A stretch of 9,860 nucleotides of DNA from Chloroflexota bacterium (GCA_021785115.1 JAJYGO010000004.1:1-9860), one strand, 5' to 3'. Counted from the first letter of the stretch, positions 1-6,604 are shown. Numbers and translations: made by a program. The notes: a model not told the origin generated them from the letters alone.

Positions 1-54
1 GAGGAGGCCAAGAAGCGAACGGAACCAACGACAAATACCCCGAGTGAGCAGTAG
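1..54 (+). CDS. Possible C-terminal tail of an upstream gene (partial)
   Basis: Frame 1 is open from the first base to a TAG at 52-54 and reads EEAKKRTEPTTNTPSEQ. A charged, low-complexity tail of this kind is typical of a protein C-terminus, but 17 codons are too few to prove coding. No start codon lies inside the window, so the gene would begin upstream. It would end 50 nt before the Fic gene on the same strand. No function can be assigned. Confidence 0.25.
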   Translation, partial: EEAKKRTEPTTNTPSEQ

Positions 55-77
55 GCGATGACAACCGATGGGGAAGT

Positions 78-113
78 GTAGTTGTCGTCAACGGGGAGAA
101 GTAGTTGACGTCA
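78..113 (+). repeat. Imperfect 13-bp direct repeat with palindrome at the Fic start
   Basis: GTAGTTGTCGTCA (78-90) and GTAGTTGACGTCA (101-113) match at 12 of 13 positions and begin 23 bp apart. The second copy contains the perfect palindrome TGACGTCA (106-113) and overlaps the TTG start codon at 105. The first copy contains an inverted GTTG/CAAC around TCGT (81-92). This could be a pair of operator half-sites or a short tandem duplication at a rearrangement junction. The repeat is seen directly; its role is inferred. Confidence 0.45.
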
Positions 114-914
114 GGCAAGCATCTCCCGACCGAACTCCTGTGGACAGAAGATCCCGCGACACACGAGCGCGTGAGGGTCGAGGCCGGCCAGCTGCGCGAG
201 CGACACGTGCGGATCGGGCAGCACGTCCCGATCAGCCCCGGCGCCGTACCGCGGTTCCTGGAGCGATTCGAGGAGACATACGGGAAGCTCGGGACGACGG
301 ATGCGATCCTCGCCGTCGCTGCTGCACATCATCGACTGCTGTGGATCCACCCGTTCGTGGATGGGAACGGACGCGTTGCGCGCCTGATGTCACACGCGAT
401 GCTCCTGTCGGCACTCGACGCGGGGGCGATCTGGTCGGCCGAGCGCGGGCTGGCGCGCGACGTCGTGTCGTACAAAGCGCAGCTCACGAACTGCGACCTG
501 CCTCGACGGAACGATCTCGACGGCCGCGGCGCTCTCAGCGAGGAGGCGCTGGCGGAGTTCACGGCCTTCTTCCTCCACGTTTGCATCGACCAGGTCAGGT
601 TCATGGAAGAGCTCGTCGAGCCGAACCGCCTGCGCATGCGGATCCTGCTCTGGGCCGAGGAAGAGGCTCGGTCAGGCCAGTTGCCAGCGAGAGCCGGGGC
701 GGTTCTGGAAGCAATCCTCTTCCGCGGAGAGCTCCCACGCGGCGACGTCGCCGCGCTGCTCGGCACGACCGACCGGCACGCACGGCGGATCGTGGCCGCG
801 CTGGTCGAACGAGGTGTCGTGGCCTCGGAAGGACGCGGCCCGCTACGCCTCAGGTTCCCGGCGGCGCTCGCGTCGCGGTGGATGCCGGGGCTTTTCCCGG
901 AGAGGGAGGCGTAG
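105..914 (+). CDS. Fic family protein, N-terminally truncated, with C-terminal winged helix
   Basis: The translation carries the Fic active-site loop HPFVDGNGRVARL at residues 82-94. H82 is the catalytic histidine, and the GNGR segment binds the phosphates of the nucleotide donor. Fic enzymes usually transfer AMP, or another phosphate-containing group, to protein hydroxyls. Residues 24-45 resemble the segment before the Fic core (GQLRERHVRIGQHVPISP). Residues about 185-260 look like a winged-helix domain, common at the C-terminus of this subfamily. The ORF starts at TTG 105 directly after an in-frame TAG at 102-104, with a GGGGAG-type ribosome site at 93-98. Full-length relatives as I recall them have roughly 100 more N-terminal residues, including the helix that can hold the autoinhibitory motif. 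No other frame of bases 1-104 supplies these. The gene may be a degraded remnant or a deregulated short form. Fic assignment is firm; activity is uncertain. Confidence 0.88.
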   Translation: MTSGKHLPTELLWTEDPATHERVRVEAGQLRERHVRIGQHVPISPGAVPRFLERFEETYGKLGTTDAILAVAAAHHRLLWIHPFVDGNGRVARLMSHAMLLSALDAGAIWSAERGLARDVVSYKAQLTNCDLPRRNDLDGRGALSEEALAEFTAFFLHVCIDQVRFMEELVEPNRLRMRILLWAEEEARSGQLPARAGAVLEAILFRGELPRGDVAALLGTTDRHARRIVAALVERGVVASEGRGPLRLRFPAALASRWMPGLFPEREA

Positions 915-1032
915 CGGGCCTCGGCGCAACCTGAGGGAGCGCATCCGACGGATGACTCCGTTGCATCGTGCTCTACTCGTTGCTGATCTCAGCCAGCGAA
1001 TGACGCCCCCGCATGAGCCGCTGGACCCGCGA
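915..1032. terminator. Convergent intergenic region with small palindromes
   Basis: This 118-bp gap separates the convergent Fic gene and the membrane-protein gene. It contains the odd palindrome CATCCGACGGATG (942-954) and GCTGATCTCAGC (982-993, a 4-bp stem with a 4-nt loop). Either could contribute to bidirectional termination, but neither is followed by a T-run and both stems are short. The terminator role is a weak inference from position. Confidence 0.2.
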
Positions 1033-1656
1033 TCATGCTTGCAAAGGAAAGTACAGACGCCACGTGAGCATGTAATCCAGCGCCGTGCGGAGTATCGCGA
1101 TGCCGCATATCGTGAGCGCACACTTCGTAATGTTCTGCGGACTGCCGGTCGTCATCCATGGAACGATGTCGTAGTACTGCATCAACCCAAACAGCAGCGC
1201 TGCGGTGAAGAAATTGATGGCAGCCCAACGCAATTCGGCCCTGCTTGCGCCCCTCTGTGCGAACGCGAGATGCGCGAGGACTCCCCATCCCACGTCGACG
1301 GCCATCAGCAACGCATAGCCCTGCACAAACCTGATCGGCTGGTTTACGAGCGCGCCGAGCGCAATGAACCAACAGCCCTCGATAAAGAGGATTATAAAGT
1401 CCGCAAGCAAGGCGCCATCATTGAGCGTGCCGGCGGTCGCGCTGGCGTGCCGGTCATCGAGATGCCGCATCGCTCCATGGTAGAATGGCAACAGCGTCGC
1501 GACGTATGCAATACACAAGATGAACGTGGTCGGCAAAAACGGCAGCACGCGGCCATTCGGGTCGACAAAGTTGTAGATTGCGGCGGACAGGCCTAATCCG
1601 ACAACGACCGTGAACAAGTTTGCCAAATGCCGGACGGATTGCTCGCGCGGATTCAT
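1033..1656 (-). CDS. Six-helix integral membrane protein, last gene of operon
   Basis: This 207-residue protein has about six hydrophobic helices at residues 10-29, 38-58, 80-103, 109-131, 141-161 and 174-200. The loops are short and carry a few conserved-looking polar groups, such as FYHGAMRHLDD at 58-68. I do not recognise the family. ATG 1656 is preferred because it lies 17 nt after the stop of the preceding gene. The frame stays open up to 1872, but that extension overlaps the upstream gene and reads as arginine-rich shadow sequence. The ribosome site is weak, which suggests translational coupling. As the distal gene of an ATPase, methyltransferase and glycosylase-like operon, it could be a membrane effector that depolarises or permeabilises the cell; that is inference. 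Sampled GC is about 55%, clearly below the first two operon genes. Confidence 0.75.
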   Translation of the reverse strand: MNPREQSVRHLANLFTVVVGLGLSAAIYNFVDPNGRVLPFLPTTFILCIAYVATLLPFYHGAMRHLDDRHASATAGTLNDGALLADFIILFIEGCWFIALGALVNQPIRFVQGYALLMAVDVGWGVLAHLAFAQRGASRAELRWAAINFFTAALLFGLMQYYDIVPWMTTGSPQNITKCALTICGIAILRTALDYMLTWRLYFPLQA

Positions 1657-1673
1657 CGTGCAGGCTCGCTTTC

Positions 1674-2672
1674 TCAGTACCAATCCGTGTCGAACGTGTG
1701 CTCGACGTGCCGCGCGTGGCCTGCGCTGCGGCACACGTTCACGAATGGGCAGGCGGAACGGCCCTCCCTCTCGACCAACAGGTGATGATAGCGTCTCGGA
1801 AGGCGCACCATGTCGGTGAAGCGGAAACATTGCGGCGCACCACGAAGGCAGATGTTCCGAAACACGTTCCAAAATAAGTAATGGAGCTGCATCGCTGTTG
1901 CGCCGCCCGCATGTCGTGCGATCTCTAAGATCGCATCGCGCACGGCGGCCCTGATCTGAACGTCGTCCTCCGCAGACACAGCCTCACGCGCCAGGATGCG
2001 CCGATCCAGATCCGTATCCGCAATACTTACTGTGTCTAGGCGCAGGTGGCCGCGAACCTCGTGGTAGTCCACCGGAGGAGGAAGAGCGTCGGAATCCGCG
2101 TACCTCCAGCCGGCGGTATTCGCCATCAGGCCGAGCAAGAATACAGACTTCTTCTGCACGGGGTCGTTGTACGCGCGGAACATGTGCAGCAAACCAATCA
2201 TACTCAGCGTGCCCGTTGATGCTCGGCCACCGCATGCGTCATATAGGTCGCGCAAGGTTTCCCAGCCGTGGTCCTGCATTCCACGACCAAGGTCGTTGAT
2301 GAGCGCAGTGCGCTCCTCGAGCCGAGACAGGGCGCCATCGGCTCCGGCGAATAGCTGACTAAACTCCGACACCTGAAGGTCTCGCCACCGGCGAGGCGTC
2401 GAAAGGGTAGCGTCGCACCGAACCTCCAGCGCAAGCCTACGTGTCAGGTAGTCCCATCCTCGCCAAGCAGCGCCGCCAATCTGGCCGGCAAGCGATTGCG
2501 TCTGATGGCAAACGGCAACCGTTAGTAGATAATAGTTGCCGAGGGCTCTCTCGCCGAGCCCGAGGTCCGGGATCTCGTCCTCAACGTCCGCCGGGATTCC
2601 TGCGTGCGAAAGCAGTTCAGCTACGCGCATGCACGCGTCGCGGTCGACTATCACGCGGCCTGGGCCACTCAC
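1674..2672 (-). CDS. HhH-GPD/Fe-S DNA glycosylase-like protein
   Basis: This 332-residue protein matches the landmarks of the endonuclease III/MutY superfamily. An early helix carries HQTQS (56-60), as in the conserved Gln helix. Lysines 174 and 175 lie where the hairpin lysine is expected. VDYHEVRGHLRL (201-212) parallels VDTHxxRxxxRL, making D202 the likely catalytic aspartate. At the C-terminus, FRNICLRGAPQC gives C275-x6-C282 and SACPFVNVC gives C308-x5-C314. Endonuclease III has C-x6-C-x2-C-x5-C, so the outer spacings are identical but 25 residues replace the central two. The usual LPGVGxKTA hairpin is replaced by YNDPVQKKS. Expected role: excision of a modified or mismatched base, with a structural [4Fe-4S] cluster. 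GTG 2672 has an AAGGA ribosome site 5-6 nt upstream and lies 19 nt after the methyltransferase stop. Sampled GC is about 55%. The superfamily call is motif-based; the substrate is unknown. Confidence 0.7.
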   Translation of the reverse strand: MSGPGRVIVDRDACMRVAELLSHAGIPADVEDEIPDLGLGERALGNYYLLTVAVCHQTQSLAGQIGGAAWRGWDYLTRRLALEVRCDATLSTPRRWRDLQVSEFSQLFAGADGALSRLEERTALINDLGRGMQDHGWETLRDLYDACGGRASTGTLSMIGLLHMFRAYNDPVQKKSVFLLGLMANTAGWRYADSDALPPPVDYHEVRGHLRLDTVSIADTDLDRRILAREAVSAEDDVQIRAAVRDAILEIARHAGGATAMQLHYLFWNVFRNICLRGAPQCFRFTDMVRLPRRYHHLLVEREGRSACPFVNVCRSAGHARHVEHTFDTDWY

Positions 2673-2691
2673 ACCGTTCCTTGGCCGCAGT

Positions 2692-3840
2692 TCATACGGA
2701 GGTCGCGCGCCTCGTGCGACGTCGTGGGACGATACGCTCGAGAACGAGAATCCGATCCAGCGGCGTGGCGCGGCCCTTCCGCTCCTCCCCCCAGATCCGT
2801 GTGGTCTTGGTAGTGCCGTCGAACGCGTCGACGTGGATGTTCAGCAGCTTGAACGGCGCGAGGCCGTGCAGCTCGTCCCACACGCGCTCGGCCAGCTCGA
2901 CATGAGTCCCGTATTCGACGACGTCGCCGATGACAAGTGCGAGGGGCGCGCCGGGCCGCAGGACCTCGGCCGCCGACGACAGGAAGCTCGCCATGAACGA
3001 CAGGTAGCGATCGAGCGAGTCCGTGTTGTCGAGCGTTCGATCGACGCTGGTGGGGTCCAGCCCGAGGAACCACAACCGGATCCAGTTGAACGCGCCATAC
3101 CGGAGCACGCCGAGATATGGCGGCGAGGTGACGATGCCGTCAACGTACGAGACGCAGGCGCGCGTCATCAGATCCGGCAGGTGCGTCGCGTCGCCGTGCA
3201 GCACCCGTGCGCGCGGAAGGGAGGGGAGCGCACCATCTCGGAGCAGCCATCGGACGCGCTCCCGGATCTTCACGAAGGCGTCGGCGGGCGGCTGTATGAG
3301 CCGGTGGCGCTTCACGAACTTGCGAACGTACTCGGGTGACATGCTGAACGTATTCGGCATGTCGATCGAGAGGTACGCGCTGCCGCCGGTCTTCCTGAAC
3401 TTACCGTGCATGATGCCCAGCACGGCTCCACGGAGGAACCGATCCACCGGGTCGGTGGCGTCCAGCTCCGCGCGGAGGTACGCGAGCTGCGAGAGCGTCC
3501 GCGGATGAAAGATGACCCGGACGCCATCGGGCACGTCGTCGAGGTCGGCCCGCCCGCGGTAGTTGCGGGCAAGGTGCAGGAGGCGGTCGAGCACGTCGTC
3601 GAGGGTGACTGGTGCCATCTTCGCCGTCGCGAGCGCAACCGCGAGCGGGTTCAGGTCGACACCGACTGCCTCGCGCCCGGAGAGCACGGCCTCGACGAGC
3701 GTCGTCCCCGACCCGCAGAACGGGTCGAGGACGATGCCACGACGCTTGATCACCTGCTCGATGATCCGGCGCGGTACGATCGGCGGGAAGCACCCCAGAT
3801 AGCTGCACATGCTGTGCAGCGCGTGACGCTCATCAGCCAT
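2692..3840 (-). CDS. Site-specific DNA methyltransferase (N4-cytosine/N6-adenine type)
   Basis: This 382-residue protein has the AdoMet-binding motif LDPFCGSGTT at 38-47, the acidic loop GVDLNP at 60-65 and the catalytic motif TSPPY at 238-242. TSPPY is most typical of N4-cytosine enzymes, though N6-adenine activity cannot be excluded. Motif I precedes motif IV, opposite to the usual beta-class order. The roughly 190 residues between them probably contribute to target recognition. The C-terminus (RKGRATPLDRILVLER) resembles the end of other DNA-modification methylases. ATG 3840 has a GGGAGG site just upstream. An in-frame GTG at 3870 would add ten residues but has no visible ribosome site. 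The gene follows the ATPase by 48 nt and precedes the glycosylase-like gene by 19 nt, so co-transcription is likely. No dedicated restriction endonuclease gene adjoins it. Likely role: marking host DNA. Confidence 0.9.
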   Translation of the reverse strand: MADERHALHSMCSYLGCFPPIVPRRIIEQVIKRRGIVLDPFCGSGTTLVEAVLSGREAVGVDLNPLAVALATAKMAPVTLDDVLDRLLHLARNYRGRADLDDVPDGVRVIFHPRTLSQLAYLRAELDATDPVDRFLRGAVLGIMHGKFRKTGGSAYLSIDMPNTFSMSPEYVRKFVKRHRLIQPPADAFVKIRERVRWLLRDGALPSLPRARVLHGDATHLPDLMTRACVSYVDGIVTSPPYLGVLRYGAFNWIRLWFLGLDPTSVDRTLDNTDSLDRYLSFMASFLSSAAEVLRPGAPLALVIGDVVEYGTHVELAERVWDELHGLAPFKLLNIHVDAFDGTTKTTRIWGEERKGRATPLDRILVLERIVPRRRTRRATSV

Positions 3841-3888
3841 CCTGCCTCCCGCCCCCGTCCACGCCACCACTTTGCCATGTGGGTACGA

Positions 3889-6219
3889 CTACGCCGCGGC
3901 CTCTCCCTCCTCGTCCTCGGTGCGGCTCGCCGAGGAGATCGAGTGCACGACGGTCTGCGCGACGCGGTCGAGCTCGCGGGCCTGGTAGTCCTCGAAGTCC
4001 TTGCCGTCGAGCTTCGACGGCGTCTGGATCTCGCCCTGGTGCTGCGCCCACGCGTAGAAGGCGGTGTAGAGGAGGAAGCTGTTCCTCATCCGCTTGACGC
4101 CGACCTCCTGGTACGACCCCGACTGCAGCAACCGCGTCAGGTGCCGGTTGTCCATGTTCACGAAGATCTTCGTGTCGGTGCCGTCGTCCGCGACACCCGC
4201 CACGCTGTTCGCGTCCCAGCCGTGCTTCGGCCACTCGTCCTTGTAGACGGGGATCGGGTCGGGCACCTGCACCTTACCGCGCGTCGAGGAGCCCGAGGCG
4301 GGCTGCTCCTGCGGCTTCTCGATCTTGAACCCGATTTTGCTCGTGAACTGCTTCTCGTCGGGCGTGAAGAGGAACACCGTGAGCGTCCCCGTGTCGCCGT
4401 CCTTCGCCGTGCTCGACGGGCGCACCGTCATACGCGCCCGGCCGCCGACAAAGTCCGAGCGGCTCTCCATCGTAACGACGCCGTCCGGATCGCCCGCGAG
4501 CGTGAGCTTCGCGTGGACGTGCTTGCCCAGATACCCGTCCGGCGCATCGCTCTCGAGCCGGATGAGGCCGTGGCGGTCGAGCCGCAGCGGCATGGGCTTC
4601 TGCGTGTTCGCGATCTTGATGAAGCTCGGCTCGTCCGCCGTCTTGAGGGGCGCCAGCGGCTCGCGGCTCCCGGGCGACGACGGCTTCCGTCCCGCGGTGG
4701 AGGTCCCCTTGCCCTTGGCGAAGAGGTCCGCGCCCGCCTTGAACCTCTCCATCAGACGCGCGAACCGCTCGCGCATCTTCGCCTGCTCCGCCTCGGAGTG
4801 CTTCGCAAGCAGGCGCTCCTTGCGGTCGCGGTCGAGGCGCACGAGCTCCTCGTCCTCGGCGAGCGCCGCGCAGATCGCCTCGCGCATCTCGTCGAACAGC
4901 GGGAGCTGCTTGAGGCGGTCCCGCGTGGTCGAGAGGAGCTGCCGGCGCGCCGACGCAGAGAGGTGGTCCAGCTCGACCTGGATGATGAGGTACTTCGACA
5001 GGTAGGGCAGCGCGAGGCGCTCCGAGATGAACCGCCGCTCCTCGGTGCCGTGCGTCTGGCCGTTGAACGTGAACGCGATTGGTCGGTACGGGTCCACGTA
5101 GGCGTCGATCGGGGCGCCCCCGCGGGCGTCGGGGTTGGGCTTGATGACCCAGTAGTTCACCTTGACGACGGTGTCGCCCTCCGACGGCCCAAGCTTCACG
5201 TCGACGCTGCTCTGGTACTCGACGCGGTCCTTCTTGTCGTCCATCAGGCGCGTGTAGTTGCCGGCGATTGTGCGCCGGTCCGCCTCCTTCCCGTCGAGCA
5301 TCGTCGTGCGGCGCTCCTCCGCCCAGAACGGGAGAACGGGGTCGAACATCACGTTCTGGAGCAGCCACCACAGGCTGCCCGTCACCTGCGTGAGGCGCGC
5401 GGCGTACTGGTCGATGTGCATGTTGAAGTGCACGACCAGGGTGCCGGGCTCGAACTCCTCGACGGCGTCGGGCGGGATGGCGGCGACGTCGTTGGTGGGG
5501 AGGACGAGGTACTCGAATCGGCCGTTCTTGTTCGTCTTGGCGTCGAGATCGTTGTAGCGCGCGAACGTGACCACGACCTCGTCGGCGTCACCGCCATCGA
5601 GGAGATCGGGCTGCCGACGCGACACGATGAGCGCTCCGCCCGGCGAGAACGCCAGTGCGGTGGAGCCGCCCTGCCCGTACGCGCCCGCGAGGTACGGCTT
5701 GTCGATCTTGTTGGTCTCGTTCAGACCGAGGATGGTCTTCGGCACGAGGCGCGCCGGCAGCCCGACGCCGCGGTCGCGGACCTCGATCGTCGGCTGCTTC
5801 TTCGTCGCGCCATCGAGGATCCGGATCACGACGTCGTCGGCGAGCGCCTGCCGCGACGGCTTCTTCGATCCCTTCGCGGCCTGGATCACGAGGTTCGCGA
5901 CGCGCCCACCGGGGACATCGAACCAATCCTCGACCGCATCGCGCGGCGACGCCGGGATAGTCTTCATCTTCTTCTTAGCGCGGAGACGGCGGAGCGCCTC
6001 GCGCTCGATCACCCCGTCGATCGCGTTCGTGACGCGTTCGACGAGCGCGTGCCCGGGGTCGCTCCCGATGTTGATGCTGCCGTAGTTGCCCTCGCGATCC
6101 CCGACGGGCCGCCAGCGGAAGCCGTGATCCCTCTCCAGATCCGCGACGATGTCGTTCGCCTGCGCCAGCGAGCGGGCGCGCGCCATCTTGGCCAGCAGGT
6201 CCCTAACCGCCTTCTTCAT
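3889..6219 (-). CDS. GHKL (Hsp90/MutL-like) ATPase, first gene of operon
   Basis: This 776-residue protein has the Bergerat ATP-binding fold. The N-box is ALVERVTNAID (58-68, with E61, N65 and D68). The G1 box is VRDRGVGL (147-154). The glycine-rich lid is GAYGQGGS (179-186). Residues up to about 440 would hold the ATPase and transducer parts (RQLLSTTRDRLKQLP near 426-440). A charged helical stretch follows at 445-500, likely coiled coil, then a low-complexity linker (503-520). A beta-rich region spans 545-640, and a C-terminal domain at 650-755 ends in an acidic tail. ATG 6219 is supported by GAGGAG six nt upstream. GHKL ATPases of this size occur in several multi-gene defence systems, some of which also encode a methyltransferase and a helicase. 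It probably acts as the ATP-driven sensor or clamp of this operon. The ATPase call is strong; its partner role is inference. Confidence 0.88.
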   Translation of the reverse strand: MKKAVRDLLAKMARARSLAQANDIVADLERDHGFRWRPVGDREGNYGSINIGSDPGHALVERVTNAIDGVIEREALRRLRAKKKMKTIPASPRDAVEDWFDVPGGRVANLVIQAAKGSKKPSRQALADDVVIRILDGATKKQPTIEVRDRGVGLPARLVPKTILGLNETNKIDKPYLAGAYGQGGSTALAFSPGGALIVSRRQPDLLDGGDADEVVVTFARYNDLDAKTNKNGRFEYLVLPTNDVAAIPPDAVEEFEPGTLVVHFNMHIDQYAARLTQVTGSLWWLLQNVMFDPVLPFWAEERRTTMLDGKEADRRTIAGNYTRLMDDKKDRVEYQSSVDVKLGPSEGDTVVKVNYWVIKPNPDARGGAPIDAYVDPYRPIAFTFNGQTHGTEERRFISERLALPYLSKYLIIQVELDHLSASARRQLLSTTRDRLKQLPLFDEMREAICAALAEDEELVRLDRDRKERLLAKHSEAEQAKMRERFARLMERFKAGADLFAKGKGTSTAGRKPSSPGSREPLAPLKTADEPSFIKIANTQKPMPLRLDRHGLIRLESDAPDGYLGKHVHAKLTLAGDPDGVVTMESRSDFVGGRARMTVRPSSTAKDGDTGTLTVFLFTPDEKQFTSKIGFKIEKPQEQPASGSSTRGKVQVPDPIPVYKDEWPKHGWDANSVAGVADDGTDTKIFVNMDNRHLTRLLQSGSYQEVGVKRMRNSFLLYTAFYAWAQHQGEIQTPSKLDGKDFEDYQARELDRVAQTVVHSISSASRTEDEEGEAAA

Positions 6220-6225
6220 CCCAGT

Positions 6226-6231
6226 CTCCTC
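6226..6231 (-). promoter_or_regulatory. Strong ribosome-binding site of the ATPase gene
   Basis: On the minus strand this reads GAGGAG, six bases before ATG 6219. It is the clearest Shine-Dalgarno sequence in the operon and fixes the start of the first gene. Confidence 0.75.
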
Positions 6232-6266
6232 GTTTGGCCCCGTGGCTGGGTCCGGTAAGCCGCCGC

Positions 6267-6439
6267 CTAAATAGCCTGCACTCTTCCTGAGACAAGTTCA
6301 CGCCGCATGCGCGAGCATCGAGACCTGTGTTCCGGGGAAGGGATCTCCTGGACTTGAGTGGTGTTTGGCGACTTCACTCGTAGCCCAGTTGGTCCCCCCT
6401 TCCGCTCTTTCTGATCCCGGTTCAGTGCAAGCTATTTAG
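6267..6439. repeat. Near-perfect 16-bp inverted repeat around a 141-bp core
   Basis: CTAAATAGCCTGCACT (6267-6282, plus strand) is repeated inverted as AGTGCAAGCTATTTAG (6424-6439), a match at 15 of 16 positions. The core between the arms is 141 bp with no convincing ORF. A trinucleotide CGC flanks both arms (6264-6266 and 6440-6442), which could be a short target duplication or chance. Possible explanations are a miniature transposon-like element, a long RNA stem, or two inverted protein-binding sites upstream of the operon. I did not find a third copy of the arm in the window. Confidence 0.55.
6268..6295 (-). promoter_or_regulatory. Weak candidate promoter of the four-gene operon
   Basis: Reading the minus strand, TTGTCT (6295-6290) and TATTTA (6273-6268) are separated by 16 bp and lie about 50-75 bp upstream of ATG 6219. 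The -35 box is fair and the -10 box poor (three of six consensus bases), so this is only a candidate. The -10 box lies inside the left arm of the 6267/6439 inverted repeat, so a protein bound there could affect transcription. Confidence 0.25.
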
Positions 6440-6455
6440 CGCACGCGCAGTGCGC
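6439..6455. repeat. Perfect 6-bp-stem hairpin
   Basis: GCGCAC and GTGCGC surround the five-base loop GCGCA. The hairpin abuts the right arm of the larger inverted repeat. It has no T-tract, so intrinsic termination is unlikely; an operator or a structured RNA element is possible. Confidence 0.4.
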
Positions 6456-6604
6456 GACAGTACCACCATCTCAGAGGCGGAGGGTACCGCCGACACACGG
6501 GATTCACACCCACCCTGTAGTCCGCGTCCGTGAGACAGCGCCCGCGGACCGCTGGAGGGTCCCACCAGCCAGATGTCACCGGATTTTAGGATTCCTGGTA
6601 AGGA

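Larger units (their letters stand above)
6220..6604. other. Non-coding region between helicase remnant and ATPase operon
   Basis: No ORF with believable coding character is seen in these 385 bp. The region holds the operon's ribosome site and candidate promoter, the 16-bp inverted repeat and the hairpin at 6439-6455. It also holds a GGCGG/CCGCC hairpin near 6477-6491, a GTCCGCG/CGCGGAC pair (6520-6526 and 6543-6549) and a GGACC/GGTCC pair just right of it. The density of short inverted repeats suggests an RNA leader, a mobile-element scar or regulatory sites. No tRNA fold was found. Confidence 0.45.

Noticed and set aside
68..934. ATG-started 288-codon frame over the Fic gene
   Set aside because: It is a different frame from the one encoding HPFVDGNGR and is extremely Arg-rich, so it is a shadow.
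814..1596. 260-codon plus-strand open frame
   Set aside because: It runs through the end of the Fic gene and antisense to the membrane protein. Composition is non-protein-like, with no start context or motif.
1657..1872. N-terminal extension of the membrane protein
   Set aside because: It overlaps the end of the glycosylase-like gene, including two of its cysteines, and reads as arginine-rich shadow sequence. ATG 1656 follows the upstream stop directly.
3406..6258. 950-codon plus-strand open frame
   Set aside because: It is antisense to the ATPase and methyltransferase genes, which have clear motifs and ribosome sites. Its translation is dominated by Arg, Val, Leu, Asp and Glu with no motif, as expected for a shadow frame in high-GC DNA.
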